The notes: a model not told the origin generated them from the letters alone. 64,000 nt of DNA from Arthrobacter sp. OY3WO11 (GCF_001641125.1 NZ_LWLP01000001.1:4095828-4159827), one strand, 5' to 3'. Counted from the first letter of the stretch, positions 31,802 through 40,480 are shown. Numbers and translations: made by a program.

Positions 31802-33724
31802 ATGCAGGAATCCGTCAGGGTGGACGAAACGGCGCTGGAGCGCGTGCTGGACGCGCTGTCACGCGAACGCAGCATTGGACTCCGCCCTGATCCGGCGTTC
31901 GACCGGCGCCTGGAGCAACACTTCCCGGACCTGTACCGCCTGTTCCGGTCCCTGTACGGATCCCGGCAGGACTGGCTGGACCAGCTCATTGCCCTGGTGG
32001 TGGAGAGCGCCCGCTCGTGGCAGGAGCGCCCCGCCGACCTGAAGGCCCTGGACGCCCGGCGGGAAGCAGACAGCGGCTGGTTCCTGTCCAACACCATGCT
32101 GGGCGGCGTCTGCTACGTGGATCGGTACGCGGACAGCCTGGACGGGCTCCGCAAGCACATCCCGTACTTCAAGGAACTGGGCCTGACCTACCTGCACCTC
32201 ATGCCGCTGTTCCTTGCGCCGGAGCCACACTCCGACGGCGGCTACGCAGTATCGAGTTACCGCCAGGTCAACCCGAAGCTGGGCACCATGGAACAGCTCC
32301 GCGACCTTGCGGCTGAGTTCCGCGGCCACGGCATCAGCCTGGTGGTGGACTTCATCTTCAACCACACCTCCGACGAGCACGAGTGGGCCCGGAGGGCAGC
32401 TGCCGGCGACCCGAAGTACAGCGACTACTACTGGATTTACCCGGACCGGGCCATGCCGGACGCCTTCGAGCAGAACGTGCGCGAGATCTTTCCGGAGAAC
32501 CACGCGGGATCCTTCATCCAGATGGAGGACGGCCGGTGGGTGTGGGCCACCTTCCACACGTACCAGTGGGACCTGAACTACTCCAACCCGGACGTGTTCC
32601 GGGCGATGGCCGGGGAGATGCTGTTTCTGGCCAACCAGGGCGTGGACATCCTGCGCATGGATGCGGTGGCGTTCATCTGGAAGCAGCTGGGCACCCCGTG
32701 CGAGAACCTGCCCGAGGCCCACATCCTCCTGCAGGCTTTCAACGCCGTGTGCCGGCTGGCCGCCCCCTCGCTGCTGTTCAAGTCCGAGGCAATCGTGCAC
32801 CCGGACGAGGTGGCGCTCTACATCGACCCCGCCGAATGCCAGCTCTCCTACAACCCGCTGCAGATGGCGCTCATCTGGGAATCCCTGGCCACCCGGGACG
32901 TCTCGCTCCTGGCCCAGGCACTGGAGCGGCGGCACAACATCCCGGACGGCACCTCCTGGGTGAACTACGTCCGCAGCCACGACGACATCGGCTGGACGTT
33001 CGCCGACGAGGACGCAGCAGAGCTCGGAATCAACGGCTTCGACCACCGCCGCTTTCTGAACTCCTTCTATGTCAACCGCTTCCCCGGCAGCTTCGCCCGC
33101 GGCGTGCCGTTCCAGGACAACCCCAAGACCGGTGACTGCCGCATTTCGGGCACGACGGCGTCGCTGTGCGGCATGGAGGTGGACCCGGCTGAGGCGGTGG
33201 AGCGGATCCTCCTGGCCCACTCGGTGGCCTTCAGCACCGGCGGCATCCCCCTGCTGTACCTCGGCGACGAAGTGGGGCAGCTTAACGACTACGGCTACGC
33301 GAAGGAGGAAGGGCACGACGCCGACAGCCGCTGGGTGCACCGGCCCCACTATCCGGAGGAACAGTACGCCCGGCGGCACGATGTTTCCATGCCGGAAGGC
33401 GCGGTCTACGCGGGCCTGAAGCGGATGATCGAGGTCCGCGGCGCTGCTCCTGAACTTGCGGGAACAACGCTCCTCGATTTCGACACCCACAACAGGGGCG
33501 TCCTGGCCTACCAGCGGCCGGCAAGTGCGGCCGACGGCGGGGAGACGAGAATCCTGGTCCTCGCGAATTTCAGCGACGAACCCCAGTCCCTGCCCGCCGA
33601 AACCTTCTCCGGTTTCTCAGGCGCCGCCGTCGACCTCCTCTCCGAAGCCGCACTGCAGCTGGGCGAGGGCGTCACGCTCCTCCCCCGCCAGTACGCCTGG
33701 CTGCGCGTCACTCCGCGGCACTGA
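31802..33724 (+). CDS. Amylosucrase (GH13)
   Basis: 640 aa, close to the 630-650 of known amylosucrases, with the extra all-helical N-domain (residues about 1-90) that separates them from other GH13 enzymes. Barrel motifs: VVDFIFNHTSDEHEWA (region I), GVDILRMDAVAFIWKQLG with the nucleophile Asp (region II), LLFKSEAIVHPDEV with the acid/base Glu (region III), and VNYVRSHDDIGWTF with the third Asp (region IV). It makes amylose-like glucan and fructose from sucrose, or uses sucrose for glucosyl transfer; no signal peptide, so cytoplasmic. ATG 31802 lies behind GGAAGGGG; a GTG two codons earlier is possible. Stands alone, with pheA 38 nt downstream. Confidence 0.92.
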   Translation: MQESVRVDETALERVLDALSRERSIGLRPDPAFDRRLEQHFPDLYRLFRSLYGSRQDWLDQLIALVVESARSWQERPADLKALDARREADSGWFLSNTMLGGVCYVDRYADSLDGLRKHIPYFKELGLTYLHLMPLFLAPEPHSDGGYAVSSYRQVNPKLGTMEQLRDLAAEFRGHGISLVVDFIFNHTSDEHEWARRAAAGDPKYSDYYWIYPDRAMPDAFEQNVREIFPENHAGSFIQMEDGRWVWATFHTYQWDLNYSNPDVFRAMAGEMLFLANQGVDILRMDAVAFIWKQLGTPCENLPEAHILLQAFNAVCRLAAPSLLFKSEAIVHPDEVALYIDPAECQLSYNPLQMALIWESLATRDVSLLAQALERRHNIPDGTSWVNYVRSHDDIGWTFADEDAAELGINGFDHRRFLNSFYVNRFPGSFARGVPFQDNPKTGDCRISGTTASLCGMEVDPAEAVERILLAHSVAFSTGGIPLLYLGDEVGQLNDYGYAKEEGHDADSRWVHRPHYPEEQYARRHDVSMPEGAVYAGLKRMIEVRGAAPELAGTTLLDFDTHNRGVLAYQRPASAADGGETRILVLANFSDEPQSLPAETFSGFSGAAVDLLSEAALQLGEGVTLLPRQYAWLRVTPRH

Positions 33725-33762
33725 TTCGGTCCGTGGGGCCGGGGCGTGAAACCATACGGATC

Positions 33763-34620
33763 ATGGCCCAGAAGATTGCGTACCAGGGTGAGCCCGGCGC
33801 CAACTCCAATATCGCGTGCAAGCAGATGTTCCCGGACATGGAAAGCGTGCCCTGCGCGAGCTTCGAGGACGCCTTCGAACTGGTGTCTAGCGGCGAGGCG
33901 GAGCTGGCCATGATTCCCATCGAGAACTCCATTGCCGGCCGGGTGGCGGACATCCACATCCTGCTGCCGCAGTCCAACCTGCAGATCGTGGGTGAGTTCT
34001 TCCTGCCCATCCACTTCGACCTGCTGGGCATCCCGGGCAGCACCATTGAGGACGCAACCGAGGTGCACAGCCACATCCACGCCCTGGGCCAGTGCCGGAA
34101 GCTCATCCGCGAGCACGGCCTCAAGCCAGTCATCGCCGGTGACACTGCAGGCTCCGCCCGGGAGGTAAGCGAGTGGAACGATCCGCGCAAACTGTCCCTG
34201 GCACCGCCGATGGCCGCGCAGATCTACGGCCTGGACGTCCTGGCCTCAAGGGTTGAGGATGACCCTTCCAACACCACCCGCTTCGTGGTCCTGGCCCGGG
34301 AAAAGGAGCTGCCGGCCCGGGATGAGCTTTCCGGACCGGCAGTGACCAGCTTTGTGTTCCGCGTCCGCAACGTCCCCTCAGCGCTGTACAAGGCACTGGG
34401 CGGCTTTGCGACGAACGGGGTGAACATGACACGGCTGGAAAGCTACATGGTGGGCAACGAGTTTGCCGCCACCATGTTCATGGCCGACGTCGAGGGCCAC
34501 CCCGAGGACCTGCCGCTGAAGCTGGCCCTCGAGGAGCTGGACTTTTTCACCACGGAGGTGCGGATCCTGGGCGTTTACGCTGCCGCGGAATACCGGACGG
34601 GTCAGACAGTCAGCGGCTGA
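33763..34620 (+). CDS. pheA: Prephenate dehydratase
   Basis: 285 aa. The catalytic domain has KIAYQGEPGANSNIA, MIPIENSIAGRVADIHILL and the substrate loop VEDDPSNTTRFVVLA (Thr-Arg-Phe signature, about residues 170-178), followed by a C-terminal ACT domain for phenylalanine feedback (SFVFRVRNVPSALYKALGGFATNGVNMTRLESY). Reaction: prephenate to phenylpyruvate, CO2 and water in phenylalanine synthesis. No chorismate mutase domain. ATG 33763 begins the conserved fold; a longer start at 33733 adds nothing. Its 3' end overlaps the convergent hydroxylase gene by 19 nt. Confidence 0.94.
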   Translation: MAQKIAYQGEPGANSNIACKQMFPDMESVPCASFEDAFELVSSGEAELAMIPIENSIAGRVADIHILLPQSNLQIVGEFFLPIHFDLLGIPGSTIEDATEVHSHIHALGQCRKLIREHGLKPVIAGDTAGSAREVSEWNDPRKLSLAPPMAAQIYGLDVLASRVEDDPSNTTRFVVLAREKELPARDELSGPAVTSFVFRVRNVPSALYKALGGFATNGVNMTRLESYMVGNEFAATMFMADVEGHPEDLPLKLALEELDFFTTEVRILGVYAAAEYRTGQTVSG

Positions 34621-36512
34621 CCGGCGTTGTGCCGGCCCGGCAGCAGCGGAGCAAAGAATGCGCCCAGCTCTGCCGTTGCCGTGAGCGGCAGGACGTTCGC
34701 CACGTACTGGTCCGGCCGCACCACCACCACAACGCCGCCGCGGTCCAGGCCGCGGAGCTCGAAAATGTCCGCTTTGGGGTCTGTGCCGTAGACCTTCTCG
34801 TAGTCGGTCAGCCTGAACGGGCCCACCTGCGGCTTGAAGACCGCCGGCACCGCGTTGATGTCAAGGTCCGTGTGGGGCTGCTGGTAGATGACCTTGACGT
34901 CGAACCAGGCATCGGGATCAGCGTCCGACGGCGTTGCCGCCAGCGGTGACTCGGCCCCCTCCGCCAGCCACTGGGCCAGCTTGTCCGTGGCAGAGCCGGT
35001 GCCCGGAAGCGCGGCATCGGCGAACACGTAGATCCGCCAGCGTCCGTCTGCTGTGGCGTGGTGGCCCAGATGCATGGGATTGGTGTCGCCTACCCGCACC
35101 ACGGGCGCTGACTTGAACCGCTTGCCCACCGGGAAGCCGGCGGCAAGGGCCTGGTGGCCTGCCGGTGCCACCAGCATGGACGGCGCGTACTCGGTCATGA
35201 AACCGGCCGGGAACTCGGCAGTGCGGACATAGAAGTCCTCAAGGTCCGAGGGGTTCTCGAACTCCTCGGGCTTCTTGGCCATCATGGTGGACCATTCCTT
35301 GTCGAAGTCGATCAGGTTCTTGGCCACCACCTGGCGCTCCTCCGAGTAGGTGGAGAGCAAGCTTTCCGGGCTGCGGCCTTCCAGCACGTGCCCCAGCTTC
35401 CAAGCCAGGTTGAAACCGTCCTGCATGGACACATTCATGCCCTGGCCCGCTTTGGCACTGTGCGTGTGGCACGCGTCGCCGGTGATGAACACCCGTGGGG
35501 TCCGTGCGCCGCGGTCCTCCGGCAGGACGTCGTCGAACCTGTCCGTGAGCCGGTGCCCCACTTCGTAGACGCTGTGCCACGCCACGTTGCGCACGTCGAG
35601 GGTGTAGGGATGGAGGATCTCGTTGGCCTTGGCGATGATCTGCTCGATGGTTGTACTGCGCACGGCGTGATGGGTAGCCGGATCCACCTCACCCAGGTCC
35701 ACATACATGCGGAACAAGTACCCGCCCTCGCGCGGGATCAGCAGGATGCTGCCTTTTTCGCCCTGGATGGCGCACTTGGTGCGGATGTCGGGGAAGTCGG
35801 TCACGGCGAGGGTGTCCATCACGCCCCAGGCATGGTTGGCCTGGTCCCCGGCGAGGGTGCAGCCAATCGCTGCGCGCACTTTGCTCCGGGCACCGTCGGC
35901 ACCAATAACGTACTTCGCCCGGACAATGCGCTCCTGGCCCTCGTTCGGGCCGTCGGTATGCAGCAGCGTTACGCTGACGGGATATTCGTCCCCGTCCGTG
36001 ATGCTAAGGGACTGGAAATCGTAGCCGTAGTCGGGCGTCATGCGGGTGGGTGCGTTGGCCATGTACTCGGCGAAGTAGTCCAGCACACGGGCCTGGTTGA
36101 CGATGAGGTGCGGGAACTCGCTGATGCCCATCTCGTCGTCGACGGCGCGGGCGGCCCGGACGATGTTGGCGCGGTTCGCGGGGTCCGGCTTCCAGAACGC
36201 CATCTCGGTGATGCGGTATGCCTCGGCAATGATGCGCTCGGCGAAGCCGAAGGCCTGGAAGGTCTCGACGCTGCGCGCCTGGATGCCGTCAGCCTGGCCG
36301 ATGGCGAGGCGGCCCGGACGGCGCTCAATGATCCGGGTGGTGATGTTCGGGAAGCGGGACAGCTGCGCTGCCGCGAGCATTCCAGCAGGCCCGGTGCCAA
36401 CGATCAGCACGTCGACTTCCTCCGGAAGCTCCTGGGGCCGGTTCAGGCCAACGCCGGCGGCGGGCAGGACTCGCGGGTCACCGGATACGTAACCGTGGTG
36501 GTGGAATTGCAC
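34602..36512 (-). CDS. Single-component FAD aromatic hydroxylase (3-hydroxybenzoate 4-monooxygenase/MobA type)
   Basis: 636 aa from GTG 36512 (GAGGAAA ribosome site). PHBH-fold flavoprotein: DVLIVGTGPAGMLAAAQL (FAD, residues about 34-51), ADGIQARSVETFQAFGFAERI, YVIGADGARSKVR (the DG motif), and ITGDACHTHSAKAGQGMNVSMQDGFNLAWKLG (FAD ribityl site). The C-terminal about 180 residues form the thioredoxin-like domain of phenol-hydroxylase/MobA enzymes. Length and motif wording fit MobA closely. It inserts oxygen next to a ring hydroxyl using NAD(P)H. Being divergent from the homoprotocatechuate genes and the only hydroxylase there (no HpaBC), it may turn 3- or 4-hydroxyphenylacetate into homoprotocatechuate, or 3-hydroxybenzoate into protocatechuate. 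Confidence 0.85.
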   Translation of the reverse strand: MQFHHHGYVSGDPRVLPAAGVGLNRPQELPEEVDVLIVGTGPAGMLAAAQLSRFPNITTRIIERRPGRLAIGQADGIQARSVETFQAFGFAERIIAEAYRITEMAFWKPDPANRANIVRAARAVDDEMGISEFPHLIVNQARVLDYFAEYMANAPTRMTPDYGYDFQSLSITDGDEYPVSVTLLHTDGPNEGQERIVRAKYVIGADGARSKVRAAIGCTLAGDQANHAWGVMDTLAVTDFPDIRTKCAIQGEKGSILLIPREGGYLFRMYVDLGEVDPATHHAVRSTTIEQIIAKANEILHPYTLDVRNVAWHSVYEVGHRLTDRFDDVLPEDRGARTPRVFITGDACHTHSAKAGQGMNVSMQDGFNLAWKLGHVLEGRSPESLLSTYSEERQVVAKNLIDFDKEWSTMMAKKPEEFENPSDLEDFYVRTAEFPAGFMTEYAPSMLVAPAGHQALAAGFPVGKRFKSAPVVRVGDTNPMHLGHHATADGRWRIYVFADAALPGTGSATDKLAQWLAEGAESPLAATPSDADPDAWFDVKVIYQQPHTDLDINAVPAVFKPQVGPFRLTDYEKVYGTDPKADIFELRGLDRGGVVVVVRPDQYVANVLPLTATAELGAFFAPLLPGRHNAGQPLTV

Positions 36513-36577
36513 GGGATTTCCTCACTTCGTTGTGGTGGATTATCGCTACTTCGCAGCAGTTGCCTGCCCCTGAAGCT

Positions 36578-36598
36578 GGTGTTCTATATAAGAACACC
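36578..36598. promoter_or_regulatory. IclR-type inverted repeat at the hydroxylase promoter
   Basis: GGTGTTCT-ATATA-AGAACACC: perfect 8-bp arms with a 5-nt AT centre that doubles as a TATATA -10 box for the hydroxylase on the reverse strand. The arms nearly equal those of the dyad at 46731, in front of the IclR gene. Confidence 0.6.
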
Positions 36599-36601
36599 CA
36601 A

Positions 36602-36614
36602 TTCGATAATCGAA
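36602..36614. promoter_or_regulatory. PcaR/IclR-like box TTCGATAATCGAA
   Basis: TTCGAT-A-ATCGAA is a perfect 13-bp odd palindrome. Its core TTCGATAATCG is the same as the core I recall for the Pseudomonas PcaR (IclR family) box. It overlaps the -35 position for the hydroxylase gene. Confidence 0.55.
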
Positions 36615-36703
36615 AACTTGAACTTTGGCTTCCACTGTACGCCGGTTGTGATCCAGGCGACAAGTGCCATATTCCCCGAAAGCACAACGCCAGAATTGGG
36701 GGG

Positions 36704-36732
36704 TTGACGATCCGCTCTCGAGGGACGATAGT
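36704..36732 (+). promoter_or_regulatory. Promoter of the homoprotocatechuate operon
   Basis: TTGACG (36704-36709), 17-nt spacer, GATAGT (36727-36732). The predicted start, near 36739, lies inside the GntR-type palindrome at 36734-36745. The leader to the TTG start at 36770 is about 30 nt. Confidence 0.65.
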
Positions 36733-36733
36733 G

Positions 36734-36745
36734 ATCGTATACGAT
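36734..36745. promoter_or_regulatory. GntR(FCD)-type operator ATCGTATACGAT
   Basis: Perfect 12-bp palindrome with the TNGTATACNA pattern found for many FCD-domain GntR regulators. It covers the predicted start site of the operon that encodes such a regulator as its second gene (38241), so autorepression is the simple reading. Confidence 0.7.
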
Positions 36746-36769
36746 TTCGTACCTGATGAGGAGACAGTC

Positions 36770-38248
36770 TTGGAGCACGTCAACGGCGACACCCTGGCAG
36801 CAGCACGGAAGGTGGTCGCGGTGCACATCAACTACCCCAGCCGGGCAGCCCAGCGCGGCCGGACTCCCGCCCAGCCGTCGTACTTCCTCAAGCCCTCCAG
36901 CTCCCTGGCCCTGAGCGGCAGCACGGTGGAGCGGCCTGCAGGCTGTGAGCTGCTCGGCTATGAAGGCGAGATCGCCTTGGTTATCGGCAAGGCTGCCCGC
37001 CGGGTGGGCATCGATGACGCCTGGAGCCACGTTGCTGCCGTTACCGCCAGCAACGACCTCGGCGTTTACGACCTCCGCTACGCGGACAAGGGCTCCAACC
37101 TCCGGTCCAAGGGCGGCGACGGTTTCACACCGGTAGGCCCGGGACTTATCCCGGCAGACGCCGTCGACCCCGCCAACCTGCGCATCCGCACCTGGCACAA
37201 CGGCGAGCTGGTCCAGGACGACACCACCGGAGACCTGCTCTTCCCGTTCGCCCGGCTGGTGGCCGATCTGTCCCAGCTGCTCACCCTCGAAGAGGGGGAC
37301 ATCATCCTCACCGGCACCCCGGCCGGCGCCTCCGTCGCCAAGCCTGGGGACGTCCTGGAAGTTGAAGTTTCCGCCGGTGGCCTCACCACCGGCCGGCTGG
37401 TCACCAAGGTGGAAGCGGGCACGACGCCGTTCGCGGATTTTGGTGCCGGACCCAAGGTTGATGACCTGCAGCGGGAGGAAGCGTACGGTTCGCGCGCAGC
37501 GGCGGGGCTGCCGGCGGGGGCAGGCGTCCTCACTCCGGAGCTGAAAGCGAAGCTGGAAAGCGTGGCCACGGCCACCCTGTCCTCGCAGCTGCGAAAGCGC
37601 GGCCTCAACAATGTGAGCATCGACGGCCTGCAGGCAACCCGGCCGGACCGCCGCGTGGTGGGACTGGCCCGGACCCTGCGTTACGTTCCCAACCGTGAGG
37701 ACCTCTTCAAGACCCACGGCGGCGGCTTCAACGCCCAGAAACGCGCCATCGATTCCGTGAACGAGGGCGAGATCCTGGTCATGGAAGCGCGCGGCGAGAA
37801 GGGCACCGGAACCGTTGGTGACATCCTGGCCCTGCGCGCCCAAGTGCGCGGCGCCGCGGCAATCATTACCGACGGCGGCGTCCGCGACTACACCGCCGTG
37901 GCCGGCCTGGAGATGCCCACGTATTTCGCCAACCCGCATCCTGCCGTGCTGGGCCGCCGCCACATCCCGTGGGACACGGATATCACCATCGCCTGCGGCG
38001 GCGCCACAGTGCAGCCCGGCGACATCATCGTGGCCGATTCCGACGGCATCCTGGTGATCCCGCCGGCCATCGCCGAAGAACTCGTGGATGATTGCATCGC
38101 GCAGGAGCAGGAGGAAACCTTCATCTTCGAGATGGTCAAGCAGGGCAACAGCGTGGACGGCCTCTACCCGATGAACGCCGCCTGGCAGGCACGGTACAAG
38201 GAATGGAAGGCCGGCAATATGGCACCGGTTGGCAGCGCCGATGACTGA
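36770..38248 (+). CDS. Fusion of FAH-family (HpaG-type) isomerase/decarboxylase with RraA-like decarboxylase/aldolase domain
   Basis: 492 aa from TTG 36770, chosen for its GAGGAG site six bases upstream. Residues about 1-225 are a fumarylacetoacetate-hydrolase fold of HpaG type: SYFLKPSSSLALSGS, GYEGEIALVIG (metal Glu pair about 65-67), ASNDLGVYDLRYAD, and IILTGTPAGASVAKPGDV. After a linker of about 30 residues, 250-485 is an RraA-like domain (HMG/CHA aldolase group): VATATLSSQLRKRG, GTVGDILALRAQVRGAAAIITDGGVRDYTAV (the GDI and GGxRD substrate/metal loop about 340-371), and HPWDTDI-like HIPWDTDITIACGG. In enterobacteria HpaG is a tandem FAH duplication that decarboxylates and isomerises the ring-cleavage acid; here the second half is replaced by an unrelated decarboxylase-type domain. 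First gene of the hpa operon. Confidence 0.85.
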   Translation: MEHVNGDTLAAARKVVAVHINYPSRAAQRGRTPAQPSYFLKPSSSLALSGSTVERPAGCELLGYEGEIALVIGKAARRVGIDDAWSHVAAVTASNDLGVYDLRYADKGSNLRSKGGDGFTPVGPGLIPADAVDPANLRIRTWHNGELVQDDTTGDLLFPFARLVADLSQLLTLEEGDIILTGTPAGASVAKPGDVLEVEVSAGGLTTGRLVTKVEAGTTPFADFGAGPKVDDLQREEAYGSRAAAGLPAGAGVLTPELKAKLESVATATLSSQLRKRGLNNVSIDGLQATRPDRRVVGLARTLRYVPNREDLFKTHGGGFNAQKRAIDSVNEGEILVMEARGEKGTGTVGDILALRAQVRGAAAIITDGGVRDYTAVAGLEMPTYFANPHPAVLGRRHIPWDTDITIACGGATVQPGDIIVADSDGILVIPPAIAEELVDDCIAQEQEETFIFEMVKQGNSVDGLYPMNAAWQARYKEWKAGNMAPVGSADD

Positions 38249-38927
38249 AACAACCTTCACCGACCTCCCCGTCGCAGCCCCTGCCGGCAGCAAGTCCGAA
38301 CAGGCGTACCGGGCAGTCAAGGCCCGCATCGTAGAGGGCACCTACACCCCCGGATACCGCCTGGTCCTCGGCTCTATCGCCAAGGACCTTGGATTCAGCG
38401 TGGTTCCGGTCAGGGAAGCGATCCGCCGGCTCGAGGCAGAGGGCCTGGTGACGTTCGAACGCAACGTGGGCGCCACCGTGGCCGGAATCGACCCCACCGA
38501 GTACCTCTACACCATGCAGACCCTGAGCATCGTGGAAGGTGCCGCCACCGCGCTGTCCGCCCCGCTGGTTGATTCCGTGGCAATTGCCCGGGCCCGTGCG
38601 GTGAACGAGGACATGCGCAAATGCCTGGACCACTTCGACCCCGTCCGGTTCACGCAGCTTAACCAGGACTTCCACAGCATCCTGTTCGAGCACTGCCCCA
38701 ACCCCCACATCCTGGACCTGGTGCACCGCGGCTGGAACCGGCTGGCGTCGCTGCGGTCCTCCACCTTCCGCTTCGTCCCCGGCCGCGCCCGCAATTCCGT
38801 GGACGAACACGAGGCACTCCTGAAGCTCATCGAGTCCGGCGCCGACGCCGACGACATCGAGAAAGCCGCCCGGCTCCACCGCTCCGCCACCCTGGACGCC
38901 TACCTCGCCCAGGCGAAAACCATCTGA
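38241..38927 (+). CDS. GntR-family (FCD) transcriptional regulator of the homoprotocatechuate operon
   Basis: 228 aa from ATG 38241, overlapping the preceding gene by 8 nt. The winged helix is at residues 18-80 (SEQAYRAVKARIVEGTYTPGYRLVLGSIAKDLGFSVVPVREAIRRLEAEGLV), followed by an FCD ligand domain whose metal/ligand residues appear in LNQDFHSILFEHC and SVDEHEALLKLIESGD-like DEHEALLKLIESGA. Being second in the operon, it is likely co-transcribed with its own targets and binds the palindrome at 36734. An aromatic acid or ring-cleavage product is the probable effector. Confidence 0.9.
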   Translation: MTETTFTDLPVAAPAGSKSEQAYRAVKARIVEGTYTPGYRLVLGSIAKDLGFSVVPVREAIRRLEAEGLVTFERNVGATVAGIDPTEYLYTMQTLSIVEGAATALSAPLVDSVAIARARAVNEDMRKCLDHFDPVRFTQLNQDFHSILFEHCPNPHILDLVHRGWNRLASLRSSTFRFVPGRARNSVDEHEALLKLIESGADADDIEKAARLHRSATLDAYLAQAKTI

Positions 38928-38965
38928 ACTCCTCCGATCCCTTCAGAAGCAGTAAGGAAACAACA

Positions 38966-40480
38966 ATGACGTTCACTGCACCGGAAACCAGCACCCATTA
39001 CGTGCCGCAGGACCTTCCCACCCATATCCAGCACTACATCAACGGCCAGTTCGTTGACTCCGTGGGCGGGGCGACCTTCGACGTCCTGGACCCGGTATCC
39101 AACCGGAACTACGCCACCGCCGCAGCAGGCCAGAAAGAGGACATCGACCTCGCCGTCGCCGCCGCCCGCGAAGCGTTCGCCAACGGCCCGTGGCCGAAGA
39201 TGAAGCCGCGCGAACGCGCCCGCGTTCTCAACAAGATCGCCGACGCCGTCGAAGCCCAGGAATCCCGGCTCGCCGAACTCGAGACCTTTGATACCGGCCT
39301 GCCCATCACCCAGGCCAAAGGCCAGGCCCTCCGCGCGGCGGAGAACTTCCGCTTCTTCGCCGATCTGATCGTGGCCCAGTTCGACGACGCCATGAAGGTC
39401 CCCGGCTCGCAGATCAACTACGTCAACCGCAAGCCGATCGGCGTCGCCGGACTCATCACGCCGTGGAACACCCCGTTCATGCTCGAGTCCTGGAAGCTCG
39501 CCCCGGCCCTGGCCACCGGCAATACCGTGGTGCTCAAACCAGCCGAGTTCACGCCGCTCTCGGCCTCGCTGTGGGCCACCATCTTCAAGGACGCCGGCCT
39601 GCCCGACGGCGTCTTCAACCTGGTCAACGGCCTCGGCGAAGAAGCAGGCGATGCGCTGGTCAAGCATCCGGACGTCCCGCTGATCTCCTTCACGGGCGAG
39701 ACCACCACCGGCCAGACGATCTTCCGCAACGCCGCCGCGAACCTGAAGGGCCTGTCCATGGAACTCGGCGGCAAGTCCCCCTGTGTGGTGTTCGCCGACG
39801 CCGACCTGGACGCCGCGATCGACTCCGCCCTGTTCGGCGTCTTCTCCCTCAACGGTGAACGCTGCACCGCCGGCTCCCGCATCCTCGTTGAGCGCGCCAT
39901 CTACGATGAGTTCTGCGAGAAGTACGCGGCCCGCGCGAAGAACATCGTGGTGGGCGATCCGCATGACCCCAAGACCCAGGTGGGCGCCCTGGTCCACCCG
40001 GAGCACTACGAAAAGGTGGCCTCCTACGTGGAGATCGGCAAGTCCGAAGGCCGGCTGCTGGCCGGTGGCGGCAGGCCCGGGCACCTGCCCGAAGGCAACT
40101 ACATCGCACCCACGGTGTTCGCCGACGTCGCCCCGGATGCGCGGATTTTCCAGGAGGAGATCTTCGGACCCGTCGTGGCCATCACCCCGTTCGAAAACGA
40201 CGACGAAGCCCTCGCCCTGGCGAACAACACCAAGTACGGCCTGGCCGCCTACATCTGGACCCAGAACCTGACCCGGGCGCACAACTTCTCGCAGAACGTG
40301 GAGGCCGGCATGGTGTGGCTGAATAGCCACAACGTCCGCGACCTGCGCACCCCGTTCGGAGGCGTCAAGGCCTCGGGCCTCGGACACGAGGGCGGCTACC
40401 GCTCCATCGATTTCTACACCGACCAGCAGGCCGTGCACATCACGCTCGGCACAGTCCACACCCCCAAATTCGGCGCCTGA
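38966..40480 (+). CDS. hpaE: 5-carboxymethyl-2-hydroxymuconate semialdehyde dehydrogenase
   Basis: 504 aa, NAD-dependent aldehyde dehydrogenase fold. ITPWNTPFMLESWKLAPALATGNTVVLKPAE (cofactor site), SMELGGKSPCVVFADADLD with general-base Glu (about residue 268), and NGERCTAGSRILV with the nucleophile Cys (about 302). It oxidises the ring-cleavage semialdehyde from HpaD to the tricarboxylic acid. The call as HpaE rests on its place directly before the HpaD gene and after the HpaG-like gene; by sequence alone it is a class of 2-hydroxymuconate-type semialdehyde dehydrogenases. AAGGAAACAAC ribosome site precedes the ATG. Confidence 0.9.
   Translation: MTFTAPETSTHYVPQDLPTHIQHYINGQFVDSVGGATFDVLDPVSNRNYATAAAGQKEDIDLAVAAAREAFANGPWPKMKPRERARVLNKIADAVEAQESRLAELETFDTGLPITQAKGQALRAAENFRFFADLIVAQFDDAMKVPGSQINYVNRKPIGVAGLITPWNTPFMLESWKLAPALATGNTVVLKPAEFTPLSASLWATIFKDAGLPDGVFNLVNGLGEEAGDALVKHPDVPLISFTGETTTGQTIFRNAAANLKGLSMELGGKSPCVVFADADLDAAIDSALFGVFSLNGERCTAGSRILVERAIYDEFCEKYAARAKNIVVGDPHDPKTQVGALVHPEHYEKVASYVEIGKSEGRLLAGGGRPGHLPEGNYIAPTVFADVAPDARIFQEEIFGPVVAITPFENDDEALALANNTKYGLAAYIWTQNLTRAHNFSQNVEAGMVWLNSHNVRDLRTPFGGVKASGLGHEGGYRSIDFYTDQQAVHITLGTVHTPKFGA

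Noticed and set aside
31558..32097. 179-codon reverse ORF over the amylosucrase start
   Set aside because: Mostly Arg/Ser-rich shadow of the amylosucrase gene; only its last 50 codons lie in the gap and lack a convincing start.
36530..36769. Upstream extension of the FAH-RraA protein
   Set aside because: Would span promoter and operator palindromes; TTG 36770 has a strong ribosome site.
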